Shown: positions 41,793 to 50,509, counted from the first letter of the stretch. The stretch is DNA of 64,000 nt from Caulobacter vibrioides (GCF_002858865.1 NZ_PJRR01000015.1:1-64000), one strand, 5' to 3'. Made by a program: numbers and translations. The notes: a model not told the origin generated them from the letters alone.

Positions 41793-42352
41793 GCCAGACC
41801 CTTGCCGGGCGCGGCGATCGGGAAGAAGGCCCCGCCCGAGCGCACGCCCCAGACGCCGTCCTCTTCCACCGCCGTCTCGGCCAGCTCATAGAACACCGAA
41901 CGCGCGATCAGCGCCTCCAGGCCCCGGCGGACGTGGACATAGGGGCGCGGCTCGCCCGTTTCCTGGTCGATCGTGACGCGGATCGGGTTGTCCGCGCCGG
42001 CCGTGACCGTGTCGCCGACATTGGTCTGGAAAACCAGATCCTCGCCCTCGCGGTCCACGCGCACGGCGATGAACGGCGCGTCCTCGACGGTGATCTTCAT
42101 CTTCTCGACCGGCGTCACCAGGTGGTAACCGTCCGGATCGAGGCGCAAAACGGTCGAGAACAGGCGCACCAGCGCCTCGCGGCCGATCGGCGTGCCCTCG
42201 TGGAACCAAAGGCCGTCCTTGCGGATGCGGATGTCGATCTCGCCGCAGTGGGGCGGGTTCCAGAGGTGGACGGGCGGCAGGCCGCGCTCGCCCGCCGCTT
42301 TCACGGACTGAGCGACGCCATCCAGGCCAGACTTGAAGGGCGTGTCGGTCAT
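41789..42352 (-). CDS. DUF1285 protein
   Basis: A 187-residue soluble protein with the DUF1285 pattern: VHLWNPPHCGEIDIRIRKDG, GTPIGREALVRLFSTVLR, then YHLVTPVEKMKI. It is translationally coupled to the CoA-type Nudix gene. No catalytic motif is evident. Function unknown. Confidence 0.9.
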   Translation of the reverse strand: MTDTPFKSGLDGVAQSVKAAGERGLPPVHLWNPPHCGEIDIRIRKDGLWFHEGTPIGREALVRLFSTVLRLDPDGYHLVTPVEKMKITVEDAPFIAVRVDREGEDLVFQTNVGDTVTAGADNPIRVTIDQETGEPRPYVHVRRGLEALIARSVFYELAETAVEEDGVWGVRSGGAFFPIAAPGKGLA

Positions 42353-42384
42353 GCCCGTTCAGTTAGGCTGTCGCGCGCTCCGGC

Positions 42385-42915
42385 TCAAGCGCGAGGGTCA
42401 ACGGCGACGGGACCGGACAGGCCTTGATCCCCGCCGTCGCGCAGCGGCAGCAGCAGCACGCGCCGCTGATCCACCGGTCCGGGCATGATGACGCCGGCCG
42501 TATGGGCGTTGGTGAAGCCGACCCGCCCGAAATAGGGGCCGTCGCCCACCAGCAGCACCGCCCGCCAGCCGGCGGCGCGGGCGGCCTCGCAGGCGGCCTC
42601 GACCAGCGCCTGGCCAAGGCCGGCGCTGCGCTCATCGGGATCGACGGCCAGCGGCCCGAGGAAGGCGACCGGCTCGCCGCCGATCGTCACGGGCCACATC
42701 CGCACGCAGCCGACGGGCGCGCCGTCCCGCAGCGACACGAACGAGCAGTCGGCCAGCAGAGTGTTGCCCTCGCGCAAGCGCTCGGACGACTTGGCGAAAC
42801 GACCGGGACCGAAGACCCGGTCGATCAATGCGGTGACGGCGGCTTCCATCGCCGGGGTCTCGAGGACCAGCGGCGGATAGGGCTCGGGAGAAACGGACTT
42901 TTGAACGGAGGTCAT
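42385..42915 (-). CDS. GNAT N-acetyltransferase
   Basis: A 176-residue GNAT-fold enzyme. The acetyl-CoA loop is SAGLGQALVEAACEAARAAG, with VLLVGDGPYFGRVGFTNAH next, as in YhbS-type acetyltransferases. ATG 42915 has GGAG-like bases upstream; the frame is open to 43062, but the extra residues are not family-like. Substrate unknown. Confidence 0.9.
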   Translation of the reverse strand: MTSVQKSVSPEPYPPLVLETPAMEAAVTALIDRVFGPGRFAKSSERLREGNTLLADCSFVSLRDGAPVGCVRMWPVTIGGEPVAFLGPLAVDPDERSAGLGQALVEAACEAARAAGWRAVLLVGDGPYFGRVGFTNAHTAGVIMPGPVDQRRVLLLPLRDGGDQGLSGPVAVDPRA

Positions 42916-43119
42916 CGGCCTTCGGGAAATGCGAAAGGGCGTCGGGGGCTCCCGACACGAAGGCGCGCGGGAGGGCTTCAGATCGTGGCGCGTTCGCGCT
43001 TCATTCGTCGCAGGCGTCGCATGCCTGAAAACCTCCAGAAGATGCGCGCGCTGTAGGGCCAAGCCTTTGCGAGGTCAATAACGTTGCGGTGCGACGACTT
43101 GGCCGTATGTTCGGCGGCC

Positions 43120-44388
43120 ATGTCCGACACTGCCGCCCCGCCGTCCGAGCCCGCGCTCGAGAACCCTACCCGCGCCCTGTTGCGGGAGCGTGACTTCCTC
43201 CTGTTCTGGGCGGCGCGGTTCGTCTCCACCCTGGGCGTGCAGATCCAGTCGGTGGCGCTGGGCTGGCAGGTCTACGCCATCGCCCGGATGACCAAGTCGG
43301 TCGGCGAGTCGGCGTTCCTGGTCAGCATGATCGGCCTGGCGCAGTTCCTGCCGCTGTTCCTGCTGACCCTGGTGGCGGGCGAGACCGCCGACCGCCGGAC
43401 CCGCAAGCTGATCGTCGCCGCCACCCTGGCCCTGGACGCGATCAGCGCCGGGGTGCTGCTGGTCCTGGCCTTGATGGGCTCGCACCAGCTGTGGCCGATC
43501 TTCGCCATCTCGGTGCTGTTCGGCGCCAGCCGCGCCTTCCTGTCGCCGGCCAGCAGCGCCATGGGTCCGATGCTGGTGCCGCGGCCGCTGCTGCCGCGCG
43601 CCATCGCCTGGAACTCGCTGTCCTGGCAGGCCGGATCGATCGGGGGCCCGGCGCTCGGCGGCCTCCTGCTGATCCACTCGCCGGCCCTGGCCTTCGGGGC
43701 CTCGTTCGGCCTCTATCTGGTCGCGGCCCTGCTGGCCCTCTCGATCCGCAAGCCCACCAAGCCTGAACAGCAGCCCGGCTCGCGCGTCGAGCTGATCAAG
43801 GAGGGGCTGTCCTACGTCTGGAACAACAAGATCGTGTTCGGCTCGATCTCGCTGGACCTGTTCGCCGTGATCCTGGGCGGCGCCACGGCCCTGCTGCCGG
43901 TGTTCGCCAAGGACGTGCTGCACATCGGCCCCGGCGGCTTTGGCCTGCTGCGCGCCGCGCCGGCGATCGGCGCGTGCCTGGTGGGGCTCTATCTGGCGGC
44001 CAACCCGATCCGCCGCCACGCCGGCAAGATCATGTTCGCGGGCGTGGCCGTCTTCGGCCTCGCGACGGTGGTCTTTGGTCTCTCCAAGCTGGTCTGGCTG
44101 TCGGTGGCGGCCCTGGCGGTGCTGGGCGGGGCCGACATGCTCAGCGTCTATGTCCGCCAGACCCTGGTGCAGATCGTGACCCCCGACGCCATGCGCGGCC
44201 GCGTCGCCGCTGTCTCCGGCGTGTTCATCAGCGCCTCCAACGAGCTCGGCGAGGTCGAGAGCGGCGCCGCCGCCTGGCTGCTGGGCCCGATCGGCGCGGC
44301 GGTGTTCGGCGGGGTCGGGGCCATGGCGGTGACCGCCATCTGGGCGTTCCTGTTCCCGGAGCTGCGCAAGGCCGACCGGCTGGAGTAG
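43120..44388 (+). CDS. MFS transporter (MFS_3-type)
   Basis: A 422-residue major facilitator transporter with about 12 segments, starting LLRERDFLLFWAARFVSTLG, then GWQVYAIARM and GETADRRTRKLIVAATLALD, the conserved loop 2-3. It resembles enterobactin exporter-like MFS_3 members (MVPRPLLPRAIAWNSLSWQA is characteristic). ATG 43120 is preferred to 43084. It ends at a small C/G palindrome before a convergent GNAT gene. Substrate unknown. Confidence 0.93.
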   Translation: MSDTAAPPSEPALENPTRALLRERDFLLFWAARFVSTLGVQIQSVALGWQVYAIARMTKSVGESAFLVSMIGLAQFLPLFLLTLVAGETADRRTRKLIVAATLALDAISAGVLLVLALMGSHQLWPIFAISVLFGASRAFLSPASSAMGPMLVPRPLLPRAIAWNSLSWQAGSIGGPALGGLLLIHSPALAFGASFGLYLVAALLALSIRKPTKPEQQPGSRVELIKEGLSYVWNNKIVFGSISLDLFAVILGGATALLPVFAKDVLHIGPGGFGLLRAAPAIGACLVGLYLAANPIRRHAGKIMFAGVAVFGLATVVFGLSKLVWLSVAALAVLGGADMLSVYVRQTLVQIVTPDAMRGRVAAVSGVFISASNELGEVESGAAAWLLGPIGAAVFGGVGAMAVTAIWAFLFPELRKADRLE

Positions 44389-44389
44389 T

Positions 44390-44416
44390 CCTCCTCCCCG
44401 CAGCGCGGGGGAGGAA
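44390..44416. repeat. Short family C palindrome, copy 2
   Basis: TCCTCCCCGCAGCGCGGGGGAGGA forms a compact GC hairpin in the convergent gap between the MFS and GNAT genes. It is the core of the longer family C repeats and probably acts as a terminator for both genes. Confidence 0.7.
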
Positions 44417-44420
44417 AACC

Positions 44421-44900
44421 TCAGACCCCCGCCAGCTTGCGCAGCGCCTCGCCGGTCAGGCGGCGGATGATCCACTCGTCCATCGCCGCCGCGCCGAGGC
44501 TGTCATAGAAGGCGATCGACGGGGCGTTCCAGTCCAGCACCGTCCATTCCAGGCGGCCCAGGCCCTCGTCGACGCAGCGCTTGGCGAGGTTGGCCAGCAG
44601 CGCCTTGCCCGCGCCCGAGCCCCGCGCCGACGGCCGCACGAACAGGTCCTCCAGATAGATCCCGTGCCGCCCCACGAAGGTGGAGTAGTTGTAGAACCAC
44701 AGCGCAAAGCCCACCGGCTGGCCGTCGATCTCGGCGATGTCGGCGAAGGCCCGGGCCTTGTCGCCGAACAGGGCTGCGGCCGTGTCGGCTGGCGTCGCCT
44801 GGACGGTGTCGAGCAGCTTCTCATACTCGGCCAGATCGAGGATGAACTGGTGGATCAGGCCAGCGTCGGCGGGCGTGGCGGGACGGACGGTGACGGTCAT
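44421..44900 (-). CDS. GNAT N-acetyltransferase (diamine acetyltransferase-like)
   Basis: A 159-residue GNAT enzyme: TVRPATPADAGLIHQFILDL, GIYLEDLFVRPSARGSGAGK, then WTVLDWNAPSIAFYDSLGA, the SSAT-like pattern. ATG 44900 overlaps on the opposite strand the start codon of the divergent TfoX gene at 44899 (CATG). Substrate may be a polyamine or similar amine by family likeness, not proven. Confidence 0.9.
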   Translation of the reverse strand: MTVTVRPATPADAGLIHQFILDLAEYEKLLDTVQATPADTAAALFGDKARAFADIAEIDGQPVGFALWFYNYSTFVGRHGIYLEDLFVRPSARGSGAGKALLANLAKRCVDEGLGRLEWTVLDWNAPSIAFYDSLGAAAMDEWIIRRLTGEALRKLAGV

Positions 44901-45258
44901 GGCGGTATCCAACGACTACAGGGACTTCGTTCTGGAGCTGCTGGCCCCGTTGGGGCAGGTCAGCGCCCGGCGCATGTTCGGCGGAGTCGGGATTTATGCG
45001 AACGGCCTGTTCTTCGCGCTCATCGCCGACGACGTGCTCTATCTGAAGGGCGACGAGGATCTGAAGGTCGCGTTCGAGGCCGTCGGCGCCCAGGCCTTCG
45101 CGCCGTTCGAGGACGGCAAGACCATGGCCTACTGGACCGCCCCCGCCGAGGCGCTGGACGACCAGGACCTCCTGCTGGACTGGGCGCGCAAGTCGCTGGC
45201 CGTCGCGGCGCGCAAACAGAAACCCTCTCCCAAGGGGAGAGGGCGGGGCCCGCGCTGA
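44899..45258 (+). CDS. TfoX N-terminal domain protein
   Basis: A 119-residue TfoX-N domain: MAVSNDYRDFVLELLAPLG, VSARRMFGGVGIYANGLFFA, then DDVLYLKGD. The domain is a small fold seen in competence regulators and in free-standing proteins of unknown role. The last about 11 codons (KPSPKGRGRGPR) and the stop lie inside a family C repeat, so the tail is repeat-derived. Its start codon overlaps that of the divergent GNAT gene. Confidence 0.9.
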   Translation: MAVSNDYRDFVLELLAPLGQVSARRMFGGVGIYANGLFFALIADDVLYLKGDEDLKVAFEAVGAQAFAPFEDGKTMAYWTAPAEALDDQDLLLDWARKSLAVAARKQKPSPKGRGRGPR

Positions 45259-45355
45259 AAGCGCGGGAGGGAGAGGGGGTAAGGCGTCGGCCGACGAAAC
45301 CCCTCACCTCCCACCGCTCCGCGGCGGGTCCCTCCTCTCCCTCTGGGAGAGGATC
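45229..45355. repeat. Family C repeat, copy 3
   Basis: CTCTCCCAAGGGGAGAGG ... GCGCTGAAAGCGCGGGAGGG ... CTCCCTCTGGGAGAGG. The left end runs 30 bases into the TfoX gene and supplies its tail; the right end stops two bases before the SDR stop codon. The gap is convergent. Confidence 0.82.
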
Positions 45356-45359
45356 TCAA

Positions 45360-46217
45360 TCACCCGATCTTCACCCCAGGCGGCGGCTCGCTGCTCTCGG
45401 GCACGAAGAAGTCCGGCATCAGGCTGGCGGTCGGGTCGACCTTGTAGTGATCGAAGTCGCGCACGCCCTCGCCATAGAGGAAGGTGTCGTCGATCAGGAA
45501 GTTGCCGCTGAAGTCCCGCGAGGGCTTGTTGAAGATCCCATAGGCCGCGTCGGCCATGATCTCGGGCGTGCGGCAATGGCGCAGGCCTTCCTCGCCGGTC
45601 AGGGCGAACTGGATGGCCGCCGTGGCGATGCCGGTGCGCGGCCACAGGGCGTTGAAGGCGATCCCGTCGGGCTTGAACTCCTCGGCCATGCCCAGCACGC
45701 ACATCGACATGCCGAACTTGGCCATGGTGTAGGCCACGTGCGAGCCGAACCAGCGCGGCGACATGTCCAGCGGCGGCGACAGCATCAGGACGTGCGGGTT
45801 CTCAGCGTTCTTCAGGTGCGGGATGCAGGCCTTCGACGTCAGGAACGTGCCGCGCGTATTGATCTGGTGCATCAGGTCATATCGCTTCATGTCGGTCATC
45901 AGGGTCGGGGTCAGCGAGATGGCCGAGGCGTTGTTGACGCAGATGTCGATGCCGCCGAACTGGGCCACGGCCTTGTCGACCGCCTCCTGCACGCTGGACT
46001 CCTCACGCACGTCGACGACCAGCGGCAGGGCCTTGCCGCCCGCGTCCTCGATTTCCTTGGCGGCGGTGTAGATGGTGCCGGGCAGCTTGGGATGGGCCTC
46101 GGCTGTCTTGGCCGCGATCACCACATTGGCGCCGTCGCGGGCGGCGCGCACGGCGATGGCCAGACCGATGCCGCGCGAGGCGCCGGTGACGAACAGGGTC
46201 TTGTTCTTGAGGCTCAT
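45360..46217 (-). CDS. SDR oxidoreductase, HSDL2-like
   Basis: A 285-residue SDR. The cofactor motif TLFVTGASRGIGLAIAVRAA and AAKTAEAHPKLPGTIYTAAK is the HSDL2-type start. CVNNASAISLTPT and YTMAKFGMSM carry the catalytic residues. It is the last gene of a six-gene minus-strand operon and overlaps the gene before it by four bases. Substrate unknown; the family includes steroid and lipid SDRs. Confidence 0.92.
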   Translation of the reverse strand: MSLKNKTLFVTGASRGIGLAIAVRAARDGANVVIAAKTAEAHPKLPGTIYTAAKEIEDAGGKALPLVVDVREESSVQEAVDKAVAQFGGIDICVNNASAISLTPTLMTDMKRYDLMHQINTRGTFLTSKACIPHLKNAENPHVLMLSPPLDMSPRWFGSHVAYTMAKFGMSMCVLGMAEEFKPDGIAFNALWPRTGIATAAIQFALTGEEGLRHCRTPEIMADAAYGIFNKPSRDFSGNFLIDDTFLYGEGVRDFDHYKVDPTASLMPDFFVPESSEPPPGVKIG

Positions 46218-46729
46218 GCGGGATCTCCACGGGTTTTAAACAGTTGAACGCCGACGACGGCGAAGCCGAGCAGGAAGGCCATCTTGGCCATGTGGGCGAC
46301 CGGGCCGTGATCCTTCAACGCCAGACCGACAAGTCCGACGACCAGGGCCGCGATCCACAGGCCCGCCGCCAGCCGCAGCACGCGCGCCCGCAAGAGGTCC
46401 ATGGCCCAGACCACCATGCCGATCGACCAGATGGCGGACGCGATCATGTAGGACGCCTCGCCGAACACCTCGGCAGGCGAGGTGCGCACCAGCAGGACGC
46501 CCAGGATCGCCAGGACGAAGCCCGCAAGGCCCAGCGGGCCCGTGGCGCGGGCGGTCAGGGCCCGCGCGCCCAGCATGCCGATCAGCAGCAGAAGATCGAT
46601 CAGCGTGTAGACGAGATGCGGCTGGGGCTCGACCAGGCGCGGGTAGATCAGGAAGGGCGCGACGACGTCTATCGCCACGCCCAGCAGCACCGCCACGCCC
46701 GCGAGGCGCAGCGTGGTGGCCCGCTCCAT
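46214..46729 (-). CDS. Six-segment membrane protein, unassigned
   Basis: A 171-residue membrane protein with about five to six hydrophobic helices (LAGVAVLLGVAIDVVAPFLI; PLGLAGFVLAILGVLLVRTS; MAFLLGFAVVGVQLFK). I do not recognise a family. It is coupled on both sides: one base shared with the upstream SDR stop, four with the downstream SDR. It is probably a membrane component of the same pathway. Confidence 0.75.
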   Translation of the reverse strand: MERATTLRLAGVAVLLGVAIDVVAPFLIYPRLVEPQPHLVYTLIDLLLLIGMLGARALTARATGPLGLAGFVLAILGVLLVRTSPAEVFGEASYMIASAIWSIGMVVWAMDLLRARVLRLAAGLWIAALVVGLVGLALKDHGPVAHMAKMAFLLGFAVVGVQLFKTRGDPA

Positions 46730-47700
46730 CAGGCGCCGGCCCCGACGATGTCGACCGACAGATCCCAGAGCCGATCGGCGGCCTCGGGGTCCAGGGCGTG
46801 CGGCATCACGCCGGTCCAGGGGTTTTCCTTGCTCCAGGGCAGCGCCTGGTTGCAGTCCTCCAGATAGAGCCCGCCGACGCCCTCGAGCTCGCTTCCGACC
46901 GCCGCCCAGACGCTGGTGGCCGCGCCTTGTTCGGTCGTCTTGAAACCCTCGCGCGGCTGGTCGTTCTCATCCAACCAGCCCAGAGCGCGCTGCTCCTCGA
47001 TCGGCAGGTGGCGTTGCAGCGGGGTCAAGATGCCGCCCGGCATCACGGCGTTGGCGTGGACGCCCTGATCCTTGAAGCGCTTGTCGAAGCCCACCGCGAA
47101 CAGGCTGTTGGCGGTCTTGGCCTGGCCATAGGCTTCCCACTTTTCGTAGGGGCGGGTGGTGTAGTTGGGATCGTCGAAATGGATCCCCGAGCGTCGGTGG
47201 CCGATCGACGACAAGGACACCAGCCGCGAAGGCTTGCCGCTGGCCTTGGCGCCGGCGATCAGGTTCGGGGCCAGCAGCAACGACAGCAGGAAATGGCCCA
47301 GATGGTTGGTGCCGAACTGCATCTCGAAGCCGTCGGCGGTGCGCATCAGCGGACTGGCCATGACGGCGGCGTTGTTGATCAGGATGTCGATCCGCCGATC
47401 GCCCCAGACATTGGCGAAGTGACGGATGGCCTCAAGGTTGGAGAGATCCAGCATGCCGAAGCTGACCCGCTTGGACCCGGCCTCTTCATTGATGGCGTTG
47501 GCGACCTCTTCGCCCAGCTCCGGCTTGCGGGCGGCGATGATCACTTCGGCGCCCGCCAGGGCCAGGGCGCGGGCGGTCTCCACCCCGATGCCGGTGGCCG
47601 CGCCGGTGACGATCGCCACGCGACCTGAAAGGTCATGCCCGGCGACAACCTCACGCGCCGTCGACTTGGCCCCAAAGGCCGATGTGATCCGTCCGCTCAT
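46729..47700 (-). CDS. SDR oxidoreductase, retinol dehydrogenase/WWOX-like
   Basis: A 323-residue SDR: GRVAIVTGAATGIGVETARA, LINNAAVMASPLMRTADGFE, FGTNHLGHFLLS and catalytic YGQAKTANSLF. These are the features of the retinol dehydrogenase-like, mostly NADP-using group. It shares a base with the next gene and follows the DUF3995 gene by 36 bases. Substrate unknown. Confidence 0.92.
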   Translation of the reverse strand: MSGRITSAFGAKSTAREVVAGHDLSGRVAIVTGAATGIGVETARALALAGAEVIIAARKPELGEEVANAINEEAGSKRVSFGMLDLSNLEAIRHFANVWGDRRIDILINNAAVMASPLMRTADGFEMQFGTNHLGHFLLSLLLAPNLIAGAKASGKPSRLVSLSSIGHRRSGIHFDDPNYTTRPYEKWEAYGQAKTANSLFAVGFDKRFKDQGVHANAVMPGGILTPLQRHLPIEEQRALGWLDENDQPREGFKTTEQGAATSVWAAVGSELEGVGGLYLEDCNQALPWSKENPWTGVMPHALDPEAADRLWDLSVDIVGAGA

Positions 47701-47736
47701 GCCCGCTTCCTCCCGCTTGTTGTTATGTCGGCTAGG

Positions 47737-48153
47737 CTACATCTGGATCGCGCAAATCCCCAGAGCGATCGCAAGGCACAGCGGACCGTAGGCGCGCCGG
47801 TTCAGACGCCAGAACGGCGTGCCCTCGGCATAGCGGAAGATCCGCGGAACATAGGTGGCCGCGCCGCGCGCGGCAAAGACGGCGAACAGCGCCCAGCGGC
47901 CGGCGTCCAGCCAGGGCTCCAGGGGCGTAGGCGGCCAGACCGAAGCCAGAACCAGCGCCCCGCCCGCCAGGAGCGCCAGGGCCACGGCGACGCAGGCCAG
48001 AAGGCTCGGCGCCTTCATGTCGCGCGTGCGGCCCACCACATGCTCGACCAGCGAGGCCTCGTCATGGCCGGGCCACCGCCCGCCGAACGCCCAGTAGAGA
48101 TGGACGCCCGCGAGCAGGAAAAAGACCCCGGTCAGCAGCAGGGTCAGCAGCAC
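47737..48153 (-). CDS. DUF3995 membrane protein
   Basis: A 138-residue membrane protein with about four segments: LLLTGVFFLLAGVHLYWAFG, WPGHDEAS, ALFAVFAARGAATYVPRIFR, FWRLNRRAYGPLCLAIA. This is the DUF3995 arrangement. It starts three bases after the enoyl-CoA hydratase stop. Function unknown. Confidence 0.88.
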   Translation of the reverse strand: MLLTLLLTGVFFLLAGVHLYWAFGGRWPGHDEASLVEHVVGRTRDMKAPSLLACVAVALALLAGGALVLASVWPPTPLEPWLDAGRWALFAVFAARGAATYVPRIFRYAEGTPFWRLNRRAYGPLCLAIALGICAIQM

Positions 48154-48156
48154 GGC

Positions 48157-48927
48157 CTAGCCGGCCTTGCTGAAGTCGGGCGCGCGGCGTTCGGCGAAGG
48201 CCATGAAGGCTTCGCGGGCCTCGGCGGTCTGCAGACGCGCGGCGAACTCCGCGCCCTCGGTGTCCATCAGCTGGGCGATCTTGTCGGCGTCGCGCATCAG
48301 CCGCTTGGTCACGGTCAGCGCGCCCAGCGGACGCTTGGCCAGCTGGTCGGCGGCGGTGCGAGCCCGGGCGCGCAGATCGCCCTGCTCCACAAGCGCGTTG
48401 GCCAGGCCCCAGGCCACCGCCGTGGCGCCGTCCACCGCCTCGCCGAGGGCGAACATGGCGTAGGCGCGGGCGTGGCCCACCCGCGCCGGCAGCAGCCAGC
48501 TGGACGCGGCCTCCGGCACCAGGGCCAGGTTGACGAACGGGGTGGTCAGGCGCGCGTCGGGGCTGACGAACACCAGGTCGCAGTGCAGGAGCATGGTGGT
48601 CCCCACGCCGACCGCCTGGCCCTGCACGGCCGCGACCAGCGGTCGGGTGGCGTGGGCCAGGGCCTTCAGGAACCGGGTCACGTGCCGCTCGCCGCTGAAG
48701 GCGCCGGTGGCCTGGGCGGCGAAGTCCTGCAGGTCGTTGCCGGCGGTGAAGCTGTCGCCATCGCCCTGGAAGACCACCACACGGATGGTCGGATCCTTTT
48801 CGGCCGCCTCCAGGCTGTCGGCCAGTACGCCGTACATCGCGTTGGAGAGCGCGTTCTTCTTTTCCGGGCGCGCCAGGGTGAGGGTCATCACGCCGGCGTC
48901 GATCTGCACCGTCACATGGTCGGTCAT
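48157..48927 (-). CDS. Enoyl-CoA hydratase/isomerase
   Basis: A 256-residue crotonase-fold enzyme: TLTLARPEKKNALSNAMYG, AGNDLQDFA, PLVAAVQGQAVGVGTTMLLH forming the oxyanion hole, PFVNLALVPEAASSWLLPAR with the Pro-Glu-Ala-Ala stretch. It hydrates or isomerises enoyl-CoA. It is coupled to the MarR gene by four bases (ATGA). The chain length or aromatic substrate is not determined. Confidence 0.93.
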   Translation of the reverse strand: MTDHVTVQIDAGVMTLTLARPEKKNALSNAMYGVLADSLEAAEKDPTIRVVVFQGDGDSFTAGNDLQDFAAQATGAFSGERHVTRFLKALAHATRPLVAAVQGQAVGVGTTMLLHCDLVFVSPDARLTTPFVNLALVPEAASSWLLPARVGHARAYAMFALGEAVDGATAVAWGLANALVEQGDLRARARTAADQLAKRPLGALTVTKRLMRDADKIAQLMDTEGAEFAARLQTAEAREAFMAFAERRAPDFSKAG

Positions 48928-49367
48928 TGCGGGTCTCCCTTGGGGAACTTGGTCTGCAGACTGGCGAGCCAGCGCGAGACCACGCTGATTTCCTCGTCCG
49001 TGAAGCCTTCGGTCAGCTGGGCGTTGACGCCGCGAAGCCCGGCCTTGGCCGTATCGCGCGCGGCGCGGCCCTTGTCGGTCAGGTGCAGGTGCATGGCGCG
49101 GCCGTCCTTGGCGTCGGCGCGGCGCTCGACCAGCTCGGCCCGGGCCATGCGGTCGATCAGGCCGGTCATGGCCGAGGGGGCCAGATCGAGGGCGTCGGCC
49201 GCCTCGCCGATCAAGGCGCCGTCCCGCTCGCCGAGAAAGAACAGCACGCCCGACTGCGCGGCGGTCAGCCCGCCCTCGGCCGCCATGCGCCCCTCGATCC
49301 AACGCTGCACGCGCCGGTGTCCGGCGTTCAGCAGAAAGACCAGTCGACGGTTGGGCGGCGTGGACAT
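48924..49367 (-). CDS. MarR-family transcriptional regulator
   Basis: A 147-residue winged-helix regulator: GLTAAQSGVLFFLGERDGAL, GEAADALDLAPSAMTGLIDR, and the wing with ERRADAKDGRAMHLHLTDKG. It is the first gene of the six-gene operon and overlaps the hydratase gene by four bases. A 16-base palindrome lies 14 bases upstream of its ATG (49381-49396), a likely autoregulatory operator. In other bacteria MarR proteins next to enoyl-CoA hydratases often respond to aromatic CoA thioesters; this is a hypothesis here. Confidence 0.9.
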   Translation of the reverse strand: MSTPPNRRLVFLLNAGHRRVQRWIEGRMAAEGGLTAAQSGVLFFLGERDGALIGEAADALDLAPSAMTGLIDRMARAELVERRADAKDGRAMHLHLTDKGRAARDTAKAGLRGVNAQLTEGFTDEEISVVSRWLASLQTKFPKGDPQ

Positions 49368-49380
49368 GCGCCAACCGTAT

Positions 49381-49396
49381 ATTTCACATGCGAAAT
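49381..49396. promoter_or_regulatory. Palindromic MarR operator candidate
   Basis: ATTTCACATGCGAAAT is a palindrome with one mismatched pair (A opposite C). It lies in the 44-base gap between the metallo-beta-lactamase gene and marR, right at the expected promoter, and is AT-richer than its surroundings. Confidence 0.7.
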
Positions 49397-49411
49397 GTCA
49401 AACGATCGTTT

Positions 49412-50509
49412 TTAGACTTCGCTAGAATTCGCCGCGTACCAGGCCACCCCGTCGCCATCGACCTCGCGCTTCACCCGTCCGCGCCGGATCAGGCAGTTGA
49501 GGTGGGCCAGGGCCTCGCCGGTCGCCATGCCCAGGAGGTCAGGCCCGATGGGACGCGCGAACAGCGCGCCGAAGGTGTCGACCACGCGCTTGCGCTCGGA
49601 AAGCTTCTTCTCCAGCCGGGCCAGGCCCCGCTCGTGGCCGGAGATCAGGGCGTCGATGCGGGTGTGCAGGCCCTCGAAGGGATCGTTGTGCGCCGGCAGC
49701 ACGATCACCTCGTCGGGCACGGTCGCCTTGACCTTGGCCAGGGAGCGCAGCCAGTCCGACAGCGGATCAGCGTCCGGTTCGGTCGGGAACACCGACACAT
49801 TCGACGAGATACGCGGCAGCACCTGGTCGCCCGAGATCAACAGCTTGAGTTCCGGGCACCACAGGCAGGCGTGATCGGGCGAATGGCCTTGCCCGGTGAC
49901 CACGCGCCAGGTGCGGCCGCCGATGTCGAACTCCTCGCCGTCGCTCAGGCGGCGATAGCTGTCGGGCAGGGCGTAGATCGCCTTGCCGAAGCCGCCGAAG
50001 CGGGCCTTGTAGTTCTCGATCGCGTCCTCGTCCCAGCCGGCGGCGCGGAAGAACCGCACCCCGTCTTCCGGGGCCTCGCGGCCGGTGTCGGCCACCAGCA
50101 TCCGGCACTGGAAGTATTCCAGGCGGGTCATCCACAGCCGGCAGTCGAACTTGCGCGTCATCCAGCCGGCCAGGCCGATATGGTCCGGATGCAGGTGGGT
50201 GACGATCACGCGGGTGATCGGCTTGCCGCCCAACGCCTCGGCGAAGGCGGCGCGCCAGGCCTGGCTGGTCTCGCGGGTCTGGACGCCGGTGTCGACCACC
50301 GCCCAGCCCTCGCCGTCCTCGATGGCCCAGACGTTGATGAACTGAAGCGAGCCGCCCAGCGGCATGCGCAGCCACAGAACGCCGGGCGCGACCTCGACCG
50401 CCTGGCCAGAGCCCTGCTCCGGCGCCGTCTCGAAGGGATAGACGAGTCGTCCGGCCTTCTTCGGTTCCGACACCGATTCTGTCGTGTCGTCTTCGAACCC
50501 GTCGCGCAT
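49412..50509 (-). CDS. Metallo-beta-lactamase-fold hydrolase
   Basis: A 365-residue MBL-fold protein. Zinc ligands appear in VTHLHPDHIGLAG, in TGQGHSPDHACLW, in LLISGDQVLP (Asp) and in LPAHNDPFE. A C-terminal winged-helix-like region of about 80 residues (MATGEALAHLNCLIRRGRVK) is typical of the LACTB2-like group. ATG 50509 has GAGGGAG upstream; the frame is open to 50848 but without support. It lies upstream of marR on the same strand, 44 bases away. Confidence 0.9.
   Translation of the reverse strand: MRDGFEDDTTESVSEPKKAGRLVYPFETAPEQGSGQAVEVAPGVLWLRMPLGGSLQFINVWAIEDGEGWAVVDTGVQTRETSQAWRAAFAEALGGKPITRVIVTHLHPDHIGLAGWMTRKFDCRLWMTRLEYFQCRMLVADTGREAPEDGVRFFRAAGWDEDAIENYKARFGGFGKAIYALPDSYRRLSDGEEFDIGGRTWRVVTGQGHSPDHACLWCPELKLLISGDQVLPRISSNVSVFPTEPDADPLSDWLRSLAKVKATVPDEVIVLPAHNDPFEGLHTRIDALISGHERGLARLEKKLSERKRVVDTFGALFARPIGPDLLGMATGEALAHLNCLIRRGRVKREVDGDGVAWYAANSSEV

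Noticed and set aside
43974-46247. 757-codon plus-strand frame across MFS, GNAT, TfoX and SDR genes
   Set aside because: It runs through four supported genes in another frame and through a repeat; product is low-complexity.
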